DNA from: an uncultured bacterium | GTDB lineage: Bacteria; Cyanobacteriota; Vampirovibrionia; Gastranaerophilales; Gastranaerophilaceae | Direction: 5' to 3' | Assembly (NCBI GenBank): GCA_900551675.1 | Contig: URXH01000006.1 | Span: forward strand, 1-37,893 | DNA: 37,893 bases | Shown here: piece after piece, positions 7,586 to 15,497 of the stretch | How the letters are laid out: each line of letters starts with the position of its first letter | How positions within the stretch are numbered: the stretch's first letter is position 1 | Made by a program: the position numbers and the translations under genes | Notes under the pieces: model-generated | What the model was told of the DNA's origin: nothing | The model's input: only the letters and a program-made list of their open reading frames with translations | Databases searched by the model: none

Positions 7586-8278
7586 ATGACAGGCAGAAAC
7601 ATTATTGATAAAACTCCGCAAACGATTCATGTAATGTTTAATATGATATCTGAAAAGTATGACTTTATGAATAATATAATGTCTTTTGGGACCCATTATT
7701 ACGTAAAATATATGAGTATAAAAAATCTTGATATAAAACCTGATGAGCGTGTAATTGATTTATGTACAGGCACCGGTGATCTTGCAAGAATAATTAAAAA
7801 ACTATACCCTGATGCAATTGTTGAGGGGATAGATTTTTCCGAAAATATGCTGAAAATTGCAAAAAAGAAATCCTTAAACACAAAAATTCAATATTTTCAG
7901 GGAGATGTTACAAATCTTCCCTATTCCGACAATACCTTTGATGCGATAACAATCGGGTTCGGACTCAGAAATATTCAAAATGCAGAAAAAGCAGTTGAAG
8001 AAATTTATAGAATTCTGAAACCGGGCGGCAGTTTTCTCCATCTTGATTTTGGAAAGACAAATTTCCTAAGTAAAATTTATGAAAAAATTACGCCGTTTTT
8101 TGCAAAAGTATTTACGGAAAATGATTATTCATACGAATATTTAATTAAATCAAAACAAAATTTTCCTCCACCGGATGATTTAATAAAAGATTTTGAAAGC
8201 AAAGGGTTTAAACTAAAATCGCGTAAAGACTATATTTTTGGTGTAATTTCTTCACAAATTATGACGAAGGGAACGTAG
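7586..8278 (+). CDS. ubiE: UbiE/MenG-type quinone C-methyltransferase
   Basis: The 230-aa SAM-dependent enzyme would methylate demethylmenaquinone (or a ubiquinone precursor). Family signatures: MFNMISEKYDFMNNIMSFGTHYYV (residues 18-41), SAM motif DLCTGTGDLA (58-67), IGFGLRNI, and RILKPGGSFLHLDFGK. The length is normal. AAAGGT precedes the ATG. No other quinone genes are nearby. The last codons and the TAG stop lie in a 19-bp sequence repeated in inverted orientation at 8539-8557, so the present C-terminus (MTKGT) may have been shaped by an inserted element. Methylation of another substrate cannot be excluded. Confidence 0.85.
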   Translation: MTGRNIIDKTPQTIHVMFNMISEKYDFMNNIMSFGTHYYVKYMSIKNLDIKPDERVIDLCTGTGDLARIIKKLYPDAIVEGIDFSENMLKIAKKKSLNTKIQYFQGDVTNLPYSDNTFDAITIGFGLRNIQNAEKAVEEIYRILKPGGSFLHLDFGKTNFLSKIYEKITPFFAKVFTENDYSYEYLIKSKQNFPPPDDLIKDFESKGFKLKSRKDYIFGVISSQIMTKGT

Positions 8279-8557
8279 CCGTTCCATTCATTACAGCTTA
8301 CGACTGTGCAGAAGTCGCTTTAATGAATGTACAAATATTATAAATTTCATTCGTAATATCGCTTTGTTCAGTCAACGCACCAGGGTATTCTCGTAATTCG
8401 GAACAGATTTACTTAACTTCTTATTCCACGCACCTGTTTTGCTTGAAATATTGACGTAATTGCCGAAGAAGCGTGGCGTTCCAGACGTCACATTTTCTTA
8501 CAATGACAGAACAAGCTCATGCAAAACTCAAATTGGGGATGGAACGGCTACGTTCCC
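8269..8557. repeat. 289-bp segment bounded by 19-bp perfect inverted repeats
   Basis: 8269-8287 (GGGAACGTAGCCGTTCCAT) is the exact reverse complement of 8539-8557. The interior has no open frame of note and one strong hairpin (8285-8329). This is the architecture of a small non-autonomous element (MITE-like). No target-site duplication is obvious, so mobility is inferred only. Confidence 0.5.
8285..8329 (+). repeat. Large imperfect hairpin just after ubiE
   Basis: CATTCATTA (8285-8293) pairs with TAATGAATG (8321-8329). Inside it AGC/GCT (8295-8297/8317-8319) and GACT/AGTC (8302-8305/8313-8316) also pair, giving a 45-base three-step hairpin. There is no U-tract, so it would protect the 3' end or mark an element rather than terminate by the classical mechanism. 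Confidence 0.5.
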
Positions 8558-8838
8558 CTCCCCGAATGGGGAGTGTTAGGGTGGGGTGCAAGCCGGAAGA
8601 TATGAAGTTCAGATGCAAGAGTTCAGGCTGATTTCGTTAAAAAATAAGCCCTCACCCTGACCCTCTCCCACAGGAGAGGGAGAATATATACATCTCCCTC
8701 CCCGAATGGAAATTTGTTAACTTTTCATTGCAACCCCTCTTCGAAATCAAAGATTTCGGTCCTCCCGCAAGTGGAGGACACTCATTATCAAATTCTATCA
8801 ATTCCCTCCCCAGATGGGGAGGGTTAGGGTGGGGTACA
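8557..8838. repeat. Cluster of REP-like GC-rich repeats
   Basis: Two direct copies of a 34-bp unit (8557-8590 and 8805-8838, 30 of 34 identical, core TTAGGGTGGGGT) flank an inverted relative (8649-8680, CCCTCACCCTGACCCTCTCC) and a truncated copy (8697-8709). Further hairpins lie between them (GAAATCAAAGATTTC; TCCTCC/GGAGGA around 8760-8778). The block is much richer in GC than its surroundings. Open frames in it are by-products of the repeats. Confidence 0.65.
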
Positions 8839-9041
8839 ATTCTGAAGTCAGGAAGAGCAGATGGCAAGATGACAAGCTTATTACAGAAGTTATTTTAGTG
8901 CTTAGCACCGATAATAGCTTGACCTCCTGACATCAGGACTTCTTGTCCTCTGAATCAGCCCTCTCCCTTTGTCCCTTTCTCGAAAAAAGGAAAATGATTA
9001 AAGGCTTAAAATAAGGATTATTTACTATTCTGCAGCTTATT
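8839..9041. other. Rest of the 763-bp gene-free stretch
   Basis: This is a gene-free sequence between the REP cluster and the end of the D-lactate dehydrogenase gene. It contains a short TCCTGACATCAGGA palindrome near 8926 and no recognisable gene or terminator. Confidence 0.4.
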
Positions 9042-10070
9042 TCAATAAATTCTGTATGAATTTCCGCCTTTTATACAATCACTGATTGCTATAAAAGTAA
9101 CTTCAAGTATATAATCGACAGCGTCCTGTGTATCATAGGCAATATGCGGGGTTATAATAACATCAGGCAGTTTAGCAAGCTCTTTTAAAATTTGTTCTTC
9201 TTCAAAACACTGCAAATTTTCATCAGTCTGCGTGGAAAGATTTCCACAATCAAAATTTTTATCTTTACAAAAAACAACGTCAAGAGCTGTTCCAGCAATC
9301 AATCCTTTGGATACAGCTTCGTATAAATCTTTTGTGTTAACAATTTCTTTGCGTGATGTATTTACAAGATAAGCAGAACTTTTCATTAATTTAAACTGTT
9401 CTGATGAAAACATTCTGTAACTGTCCTTTGTATACGGCAGATGCAGTGTTATAATATCTGATTCTTTAAGCAGGGTGTTTAATCCTGTGTATGTGATATT
9501 AAAATTATTAACCGCTTCCTGTTTTTCAATTAAATCATACGCCAGAATTTTCATCCCGAAAGCTCCGGCAAGCCTGCATACGGCAATTCCTATATTACCT
9601 GTTCCGACAACGCCTAATGTAAGCGTTGACAAATCTCTGCCTGTAAAATTTTCGGATAAATTTTTCTCACCGGATAAAAAATAATTTGAGGCAGGTATTA
9701 TTTTTCTTATAAGTGCAAGAATAAGTCCGAATGTATACTGTGCAACAGATTTTGTGCCGTATCTTTCAACATTTATAACGGCAATATTTTTTTCGTCGGC
9801 GGTTTGTTTATCTATATGGTCAATACCTGTTGAACGGGTGGAAATTATTCGTAAATTTTTAAATGAATTTATAACATTTTCATTTACGTCAGAGTTTACA
9901 AATACGCTTATTACAGAAGTACTGTCCAAAATCTCCTGCGGGATTTCTTTTACTGTTTCGTCATTCAAACTGTTACTGTAAAATGTTATTTCAAAATTTT
10001 CAAGTTCATGTGTTCCGAAAAATTCCTTTTCTTCATCCCTGTAATCAAAAACTAAGGTCTTTATTGCCAT
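9042..10070 (-). CDS. ldhA: D-lactate dehydrogenase / D-2-hydroxyacid dehydrogenase
   Basis: The 342-aa NAD-dependent enzyme probably reduces pyruvate to D-lactate and regenerates NAD in fermentation. The Rossmann domain has VVGTGNIGIAVCRLAGAFG and then DLIEKQE, with the acidic residue expected for NAD. Catalytic Arg is in NTSRKEIVNT and catalytic His in ITPHIAYDT. The segment after ALDV, usually carrying the catalytic Glu (DVYEGE), reads VVFCKDKNFD, so that residue is unclear. ATG 10070 follows GGAGGG by 7 bases; a 73-residue upstream extension of the frame is AT-driven and rejected. It follows gshA on the same strand after a 450-bp gap. Specificity among 2-keto acids is not certain. Confidence 0.82.
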   Translation of the reverse strand: MAIKTLVFDYRDEEKEFFGTHELENFEITFYSNSLNDETVKEIPQEILDSTSVISVFVNSDVNENVINSFKNLRIISTRSTGIDHIDKQTADEKNIAVINVERYGTKSVAQYTFGLILALIRKIIPASNYFLSGEKNLSENFTGRDLSTLTLGVVGTGNIGIAVCRLAGAFGMKILAYDLIEKQEAVNNFNITYTGLNTLLKESDIITLHLPYTKDSYRMFSSEQFKLMKSSAYLVNTSRKEIVNTKDLYEAVSKGLIAGTALDVVFCKDKNFDCGNLSTQTDENLQCFEEEQILKELAKLPDVIITPHIAYDTQDAVDYILEVTFIAISDCIKGGNSYRIY

Positions 10071-10249
10071 TAAATTTCCCTCCGCAGATAAATTATCAAC
10101 CAAATAAACAACAGTTCTATTGCACAAAAGTCTATATAAAAAGAGCAGTAAATAGGAAAAAAGAATAATGAAATAACTTAAAAAATACAGTATTCTAAAT
10201 ATGTAAGACGATAAAGTTAATTCGTATCTCAAAGCCGAATTATGCGGAT

Positions 10250-10515
10250 ATGACGCGTGCAGGAAAGCACAGCCGTCAAAATTGCGCAAAGGACGGAAAA
10301 AAAGTGCACAATCTGTGCTTTAATTTCGAGGCAGGTGATAGTGATAACCTGCATAACTCCTGCGAATCAGCGGCGGGATACGAACGGTTGCTGAACGGGT
10401 AAAATCTTTTTATAACAACTTTAAAGGGATATGCCTCAGTGCGGATACACTGTAAATGCAACCGCTTAAATAAGACACAGGACACAGATAAAGCATTGTT
10501 GTTCTGTGTCTTTTA
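10250..10515. ncRNA. Candidate structured RNA between gshA and ldhA, orientation uncertain
   Basis: This stretch is unusually rich in hairpins: GTGC/GCAC (10257-10270), CCGTC/GACGG (10273-10277/10292-10296), GCACA/TGTGC (10306-10318), GCAGGT/ACCTGC (10331-10336/10347-10352), CGGTTGC/GCAACCG (10385-10391/10458-10464) enclosing CAGTG/CACTG (10437-10452). On the plus strand it ends in an intrinsic terminator (10481-10514). On the minus strand another follows the structured part (10297-10318, then T7), like a riboswitch with an attenuator ahead of ldhA. GC content is higher than in the flanks and there is no good frame. I could not match it to RNase P, tmRNA, SRP, 6S, or common riboswitches. Confidence 0.4.
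10297..10322 (-). terminator. Minus-strand intrinsic terminator upstream of ldhA
   Basis: On the minus strand GCACA-GAT-TGTGC (10318-10306) is followed by AC and seven Ts (10303-10297). It lies 200 bases after the gshA stop and 227 before the ldhA start. It could end the gshA message or act as an attenuator for ldhA. Confidence 0.5.
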
Positions 10516-10516
10516 A
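10481..10516 (+). terminator. Plus-strand intrinsic terminator-like hairpin
   Basis: GACACAGA (10481-10488) pairs with TCTGTGTC (10503-10510) and TTTTAATA follows. No plus-strand protein gene lies upstream, so it argues for a plus-strand RNA. As a plain hairpin it also lies just beyond the gshA stop. Confidence 0.5.
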
Positions 10517-10522
10517 TAACAC

Positions 10523-11848
10523 TTATTCACCTACAAATTTTATCAATTTTCTTATATCTTTATTCCAAATTCCGTTCCAGTTCCTGATAATTACATCAGC
10601 AGGAGTTATTCCGTTGAGCGTATATTCTTTTATCGAATCAAGATATTTTTCTTCGTTTGTATCCATTTCTATCAGAGATTTTTCTGCTATATACAAAATT
10701 TCTTTTGCTAAATCTTTTACAAAATATTGACCGATTCGTGCGTTCAGAGCGCTTTTGGGGACATTATAACGAAGTTCTGAAAAATCACGGTATTCAAAGG
10801 GTTTTAGTAATTCTTCAACTTCTTTCATTGCCGAATGACTGTATAAAATTCCCTTGTATATTGCAAGAATTGCGTATTGCAGCCCTTTGCCGTTGCAATC
10901 ATGATTTCTTATTTCGACAAAATTGCGCAAACGTACATCGGGGAAATAAAGATTTGCATGAAGTTTAAAATCTTCAAGATTAGCGCTGAAATCTTCAAAT
11001 CCGTTTTCAATAAATTCTGAAAAGTTAATTTTTCCGTTTACAGGGATTGCGCCTGATTCACGGTTTATAAATATCATTGGAGATTGAAGAACATAATCAA
11101 TATATTCTTCAAAAGAAAATCTGTCATCAATCTGTCCTACAAATCCGCATCTGTCATTGTCTGTGTTAAGCCAGCTCAGGGCGCGGAAACTCTTATAACC
11201 TGTTTCAACTCCGCCTCGTATCGGAGAATTTGCAAACATTGCTGTCATAAAAGGGGCGAGTTTGTTCGCGATACGAAATTTGTCCATGGCATCTTCTTCG
11301 CCTGTAAAATCAACACAGCATTGAATTCCCGCTGTTTCTCTCATCATAACATCAGATAAAATTCCCCAGAGATATTTCGCCATTAAATGATATCTTTTTT
11401 TAGGAATAAGATTAATGGATTTATGTGTAGATAGAGGCGAAACTCCATAATTTAAAAGAGATATGCCTGATTTATCGAGAATAGGCTTCATTTGTTTATC
11501 AAGTTCATCTACTCTGTTTTTAAGTTCATCAATTGTTTTTTCCGGTTTCAAACTTAGTTCAATCTGGCATCCGGGTTCAAGCGTAACCGTGTCATGCCCC
11601 TGTTTAAGCCCTATTATATTGTAATCATCGGTTATATAATCCCAGTTTTCCTCTTTCGCGAAATTTCTTAAAAAATTACATATCCCGAATTCTGATGAAT
11701 AATCAGCGGATTTTGATGTTACAGAAAAAATCGGAAGCCTTTCGTATTCAATTCCTATTTTTTGCTCGGAGTTTGACTTACAGCCGGATTTGAACAAATT
11801 TAAAATTTCTTTTTTATCTAATTTTTCCTGTGTTTGAATATTACTCAC
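10523..11848 (-). CDS. gshA: Glutamate-cysteine ligase, plant/proteobacterial GCS2 type
   Basis: The 441-aa ATP-dependent ligase joins glutamate and cysteine to gamma-glutamylcysteine, the first step of glutathione synthesis. Signatures: GIEYERLP (about residues 33-40), TLEPGCQIELS, a conserved RETAGIQCCVDF, and ANSPIRGG. These mark the group shared by plants, alpha-proteobacteria and some Cyanobacteria rather than the E. coli type. No gshB or fused GshF domain is nearby, so the end product could be gamma-glutamylcysteine itself. It is divergent from ksgA, with 90 bp between the starts. Family certain; physiological end product open. Confidence 0.87.
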   Translation of the reverse strand: MSNIQTQEKLDKKEILNLFKSGCKSNSEQKIGIEYERLPIFSVTSKSADYSSEFGICNFLRNFAKEENWDYITDDYNIIGLKQGHDTVTLEPGCQIELSLKPEKTIDELKNRVDELDKQMKPILDKSGISLLNYGVSPLSTHKSINLIPKKRYHLMAKYLWGILSDVMMRETAGIQCCVDFTGEEDAMDKFRIANKLAPFMTAMFANSPIRGGVETGYKSFRALSWLNTDNDRCGFVGQIDDRFSFEEYIDYVLQSPMIFINRESGAIPVNGKINFSEFIENGFEDFSANLEDFKLHANLYFPDVRLRNFVEIRNHDCNGKGLQYAILAIYKGILYSHSAMKEVEELLKPFEYRDFSELRYNVPKSALNARIGQYFVKDLAKEILYIAEKSLIEMDTNEEKYLDSIKEYTLNGITPADVIIRNWNGIWNKDIRKLIKFVGE

Positions 11849-11938
11849 ATTTACCCCCTATCCAATTATACCATCCACAAAATTAGCAAAAAACTTTTTT
11901 TTAAACATTTACCTGTGTGTGGTATTATTATAGGTAAG

Positions 11939-12775
11939 ATGAACTACTACGAACGGGCAAAATATTTTAGAACAAAAAAAAGACTCGGTCAGAATTTTTT
12001 AATTGACGGGCAGACGATTTCTGATATCATTGATTTTGCTGATATTAAGCCTGATGATACAATAGTTGAAATAGGTCCGGGAGTCGGCTTTGTAACAGAA
12101 CAGCTCGTTAAGCATGCTAAAAAAGTTATTGCAATTGAACTGGATGAAGAAGCAATTAAGGAGCTTAAAAAGCTTGATGCGCCAAATCTTACAATTATTC
12201 ATAATGATATTTTGAAACAGGATTTATCAGAGCTTTGCGAGGGAAAAGTCAAGGTTGTTGCAAATATACCTTATTATATTACAAGTCCTATTATTGCTCA
12301 TCTTTTAGGGGAAGTTGATGATTTGAATAACAAAAACAGAAATAAAATAACGGATATTCTTCTTATGGTTCAAGAAGAAGTTGCAAGAAGAATGGCGGCA
12401 GATGAAAATTCTTCAGGCAAACAATACGGACTTTTGACAATATTGTCGCAGTTCTGGGCTGATGTAAAAATTATGAAACTTGTGGGCAGACGTTCATTTT
12501 ATCCTGCCCCGAAAGTTAATTCTGCCCTTGTAAAGTTAAAGGTAAGAGAAAAACCTCTTCTTGAATTAGCAGATTATACACATTTCAGGAAAACCGTTAA
12601 AGCTGGATTTTCTCAGAGGAGAAAAAATATTAAGAATTGCCTTTTATCTGCAGGTTTTTCAAAGGAAAAAATTCAAAATGCTCTTGTTAAATTGGGACTT
12701 GATGAAAATGTGCGCGGAGAGAAACTTTCGATAGAAACTTTCGGTAAACTGTCGGAGGCTTTAGATGAAGATTAA
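11939..12775 (+). CDS. ksgA: 16S rRNA (adenine-1518/1519-N6) dimethyltransferase
   Basis: The 278-aa RsmA/KsgA enzyme dimethylates two adenines in helix 45 of 16S rRNA late in 30S assembly. Signatures: RLGQNFLID near the N-terminus, SAM motif VEIGPGVGFVTEQL, catalytic NIPYYIT, and a C-terminal domain with RKTVKAGFSQRRKNIKNCL. ATG 11939 begins MNYYERAKYF, with AGGTAAG just before it. A longer open frame starting at 11834 would overlap gshA and lacks a ribosome site. A promoter-like TTAAAC-N16-TATTAT lies immediately upstream, so the leader is very short. The last 11 bases overlap ispE, so the two are coupled. Confidence 0.95.
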   Translation: MNYYERAKYFRTKKRLGQNFLIDGQTISDIIDFADIKPDDTIVEIGPGVGFVTEQLVKHAKKVIAIELDEEAIKELKKLDAPNLTIIHNDILKQDLSELCEGKVKVVANIPYYITSPIIAHLLGEVDDLNNKNRNKITDILLMVQEEVARRMAADENSSGKQYGLLTILSQFWADVKIMKLVGRRSFYPAPKVNSALVKLKVREKPLLELADYTHFRKTVKAGFSQRRKNIKNCLLSAGFSKEKIQNALVKLGLDENVRGEKLSIETFGKLSEALDED

Positions 12776-13580
12776 AATTCAGTGTCCAGCAAAGATTAAT
12801 TTGACCCTGAAAGTTTCAGGGAAAAGAGAAGACGGATTTCATAATATTGAAAGCATTATGCAGACAATAAGCCTGTATGATTATTTGACAATTAATGTTG
12901 AAAAATCCGATAAGTTTGACATAAGTTTATCAGGTAATAATAATGAAATTCCGTATAATGAAAAAAATCTTGTTCATAAAGCAGCGATGCTTTTTAAAGA
13001 AAATACAAAGCTTTTTGATTATAAAATTGAAATTTATATAGATAAAAATATTCCTGTTGCTGCAGGTCTTGCAGGTGGAAGTACTGATGCTGCAGGAACT
13101 TTATACGGATTAAATAAAATTTTCGGCCAGCCCTTATCAAATGAAAAATTGCATGAGCTTTGTGCACAGCTCGGGTCTGATTTGAATTTCTGTCTGGAAG
13201 GCGGTCGTCAGATGACCAGAGGAAGGGGCGAAATTTTAGAAAAACTGCCGTTTGAGAATATGAATATTTCTCTTATCAAACCACAAAATTTAGGAATTAG
13301 CGCGAAAGAAGCTTACACAAAATTTTCGCAGAAAAAATTATCAAATTTTCAGTCAAAATACGGATCAAGAGACAATTTTAAAAATGATCTTGAATGGGCT
13401 TTAATTGACGATTATAATGAATTGCAAAAAATTAAAACTCTGTATCCTTATTCTGTTATGTCAGGTTCAGGATCAACTTGTTTTTTAATTAATGACAGAT
13501 TTGCACATTTAGACGGTTACTGGATTTTGAATGATTTGCAAACAATTTCAAAAGGTGTCGGAGAAGTTCCCCTTGTTTGA
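12765..13580 (+). CDS. ispE: 4-diphosphocytidyl-2-C-methyl-D-erythritol kinase
   Basis: The 271-aa GHMP kinase phosphorylates CDP-methylerythritol in the MEP (non-mevalonate) isoprenoid pathway. Motifs: CPAKINLTLKV (motif 1, residues 6-16), the glycine-rich ATP loop PVAAGLAGGSTDAAG, and MSGSGSTCF (motif 3). CGGAGG lies 6 bases before the ATG, inside the ksgA 3' end. The pairing ksgA-ispE is common in bacteria. The 3' end of the gene, including the stop, forms part of a 12-bp hairpin (13559-13592). Confidence 0.95.
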   Translation: MKIKIQCPAKINLTLKVSGKREDGFHNIESIMQTISLYDYLTINVEKSDKFDISLSGNNNEIPYNEKNLVHKAAMLFKENTKLFDYKIEIYIDKNIPVAAGLAGGSTDAAGTLYGLNKIFGQPLSNEKLHELCAQLGSDLNFCLEGGRQMTRGRGEILEKLPFENMNISLIKPQNLGISAKEAYTKFSQKKLSNFQSKYGSRDNFKNDLEWALIDDYNELQKIKTLYPYSVMSGSGSTCFLINDRFAHLDGYWILNDLQTISKGVGEVPLV

Positions 13581-13592
13581 GGAACTTCTCCG
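13559..13592. terminator. Hairpin between convergent ispE and 13615-15315
   Basis: CGGAGAAGTTCC (13559-13570) pairs perfectly with GGAACTTCTCCG (13581-13592), loop 10. It contains the ispE stop. There is no T-run on the plus side; the minus side is followed by ACACCTTTT. It is a likely transcription boundary, weaker as a classical terminator. Confidence 0.45.
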
Positions 13593-13614
13593 AATTTATA
13601 TGATTTACTTCACC

Positions 13615-15315
13615 TTATTTTATTATTACAGGTTCCGGATCGTGGCAATCCTGTTTGTATTTTACGGCTTCTGTTAATGCGCCTGAGAATGGAGTGTATT
13701 TTACTCTTGGTTTTGCATTTGATGCTCTGCCGTTTGTCTGACCATCACAGTTCAGTTCAATTTGTGCATCTTTAAGCAGCAGCAATTCAGGATGTTTTTT
13801 GACTAATTCTTCATCTGCGATAAGGTCTGAGAAGTCTGAGTATACTCTCATAGTTCCACCAACTTTTGGCATTGTGTTTAATGAGAAGTTTGTTACTCCG
13901 TGTTTAAGTTTTTCTGCATGAACGTATGCTCTTAAGACTTTGCCGTCAGGTTTTTTACCATTAATTGTTTTAACTTTTGCAAGAGTTACTTTTGTCCAGT
14001 CATCACCTTTTCTTACAGTATGATCACAGAATTCTGACTGCCAGGTTTCTACAGGACATGGCTGTTCCTGCGGTTGAACAGGAGGATTTCCTATATCTTC
14101 CTGTGGTTGAACAGGCGGTTTGTCCGGCTCTTCAGCCGGCTGAGGCTGATGCTGCTGTTGTGGCATGCCTGGTTCATATACTTTAGCTTCTTTCTTGCCT
14201 CTGTCTTTAATAAATCCCATTGTTGCAAGACCTATGCCTAAACCTAAACCTGCACCTGCGATTGCTCCGTCTCCTGCATTGTTTAATCCTGATTTAGCCT
14301 TTGCTGTCGCAGTATCTGTTGATGTCGCAGTATCAGTAGCTGTTGCAGATTCTATAATATTACCTGCTTCATCTTTAATGACTGCTGTAGCATTTGATGT
14401 TGATGTTGCAACTGATGTTGCCTTTGCTATAACATCGCCTGCGAGGATTCCTGATGCACCGAGTGCTGCTCCTCCTGCTGCTCCTAAGCCTGTTACACCG
14501 GCAACATAGAGGGTTCTATAAAGATTTGTGTCATCTTTTTCATAATCAAGGTTTGATTTTTTTGCAATATTTTTAATTACTTTGGCGCTTACGCCTTCTT
14601 TTTCGGCAACTTCCCGTCTTTCTTTCAAGCTTAAATGATAGTTTTCAACTTCGCCTTCTGTGGTATGTGTGTTTGCAAACTCTACGGCTTTAGCTTTAAA
14701 TTTATCACTTGAAAAGTTTCCATTTTCGTCATAGAAATAATCTTTATGCTGTTCTACGTAAGCGCGTGTTTTTTTGCCTCTTACATATTCATTTTCAACT
14801 AATTGAGAATCAGCGGCTTCTTTAGCTTCTTTTTTACTCATACCTTGTTCTCTGTATTCATCAATAAGTTGTTTACGCTGCTCTTTTCGTGCTTTTTCTG
14901 CTGCTTTATAAGCTTTCTTATCCATGAAAACTTGTGTACCTTTAACTTGTTCTTTGTTGTACTGGTTTTCAACATAATTTTCAGCTAATTTTTTTGCTTG
15001 TTTTTCCGTTTCGACTTCTTCAATTTCTCCGCCTTTTGAGACGCCGTTTTCTAAAAATACCTGTTTAGCTTTTTCTTCAGCTTTTTTTATATCATCTTTT
15101 GAAGAAAATTGTCTTTGAAAATTTTCTTCTTTTGGTTGTTCTTTTTCTATTTCAAGCCCTTTATTATTATTTTTGAGTTCTTGAGGCTGGCCTATAGGAA
15201 TCGTAATTCCCATAGAAGTAAGCTTTTTTTTGTCTGCTTCTACCTGTGATCCCCATTTTTCTTTAAATTCTGCGGCATAATCTTTGCCGAAAAATGATAA
15301 TCCATCAATTCCCAT
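13615..15315 (-). CDS. Mosaic protein: charged helical N-half, glycine-rich hydrophobic middle, Pro/Gln linker, LysM-like C-terminal region
   Basis: The 566-aa protein has no recognised overall family. Residues 1-40 include GLSFFGKDY and TITIPIG-like text; 50-260 are Lys/Glu-rich and probably coiled-coil. 268-300 and 348-370 are Gly/Ala-rich hydrophobic (glycine-zipper-like, possible membrane insertion), separated by a low-complexity Ala/Thr/Ser/Asp stretch (322-342). 384-420 is a Pro/Gln linker with two VQPQE units; 431-495 (HTVRKGDDWTKVTLAK...) resembles a divergent LysM, a peptidoglycan-binding module. There is no N-terminal signal peptide. It is monocistronic with a weak GGGAAAAAAG ribosome site. 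A surface or export-associated role is inferred; function unknown. Confidence 0.75.
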   Translation of the reverse strand: MGIDGLSFFGKDYAAEFKEKWGSQVEADKKKLTSMGITIPIGQPQELKNNNKGLEIEKEQPKEENFQRQFSSKDDIKKAEEKAKQVFLENGVSKGGEIEEVETEKQAKKLAENYVENQYNKEQVKGTQVFMDKKAYKAAEKARKEQRKQLIDEYREQGMSKKEAKEAADSQLVENEYVRGKKTRAYVEQHKDYFYDENGNFSSDKFKAKAVEFANTHTTEGEVENYHLSLKERREVAEKEGVSAKVIKNIAKKSNLDYEKDDTNLYRTLYVAGVTGLGAAGGAALGASGILAGDVIAKATSVATSTSNATAVIKDEAGNIIESATATDTATSTDTATAKAKSGLNNAGDGAIAGAGLGLGIGLATMGFIKDRGKKEAKVYEPGMPQQQHQPQPAEEPDKPPVQPQEDIGNPPVQPQEQPCPVETWQSEFCDHTVRKGDDWTKVTLAKVKTINGKKPDGKVLRAYVHAEKLKHGVTNFSLNTMPKVGGTMRVYSDFSDLIADEELVKKHPELLLLKDAQIELNCDGQTNGRASNAKPRVKYTPFSGALTEAVKYKQDCHDPEPVIIK

Positions 15316-15497
15316 CTTTTTTCCCTTTCCATTTTCCTCGTTAAAAGAAAATTAAATTTTTTAATATCCCCTATGCTTTTATAAAAAATTTTTGTGTATA
15401 AAAATTGCATGATTTGTATTAATTATCTTAATATTTATTAACAATTATCCCCTGCAGAACTATTCACAAGATAAACATTATGATGTATTATAGGCTT

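Noticed and set aside
8652..8867. 71-aa minus-strand open frame
   Set aside because: It is made of REP-like repeats (translated PHPNPPHLGRE type) with no ribosome site; a common artefact of such repeats.
10071..10289. 73-residue hydrophobic N-terminal extension of the lactate dehydrogenase
   Set aside because: The canonical start at 10070 has GGAGGG at the right distance; the extension is AT-rich, unlike the family, and runs into the hairpin block.
10276..10485. 69-aa minus-strand open frame in the gshA-ldhA gap
   Set aside because: No ribosome site; its composition (Cys, Ser, Phe, Arg mix) fits a structured RNA region rather than a protein.
10250..10515. Known RNA: RNase P, tmRNA, SRP, 6S, or cobalamin, TPP or c-di-GMP riboswitch
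   Set aside because: Short look-alikes (GGAAAG, CCCGCCGCTG, GCGCAAAGG) occur, but the required conserved cores and order are absent.
14165..14509. 114-aa plus-strand Ala/Val/Pro-rich frame
   Set aside because: Antisense to the low-complexity Gly/Ala/Thr segment of the 566-aa protein; composition mirrors it.
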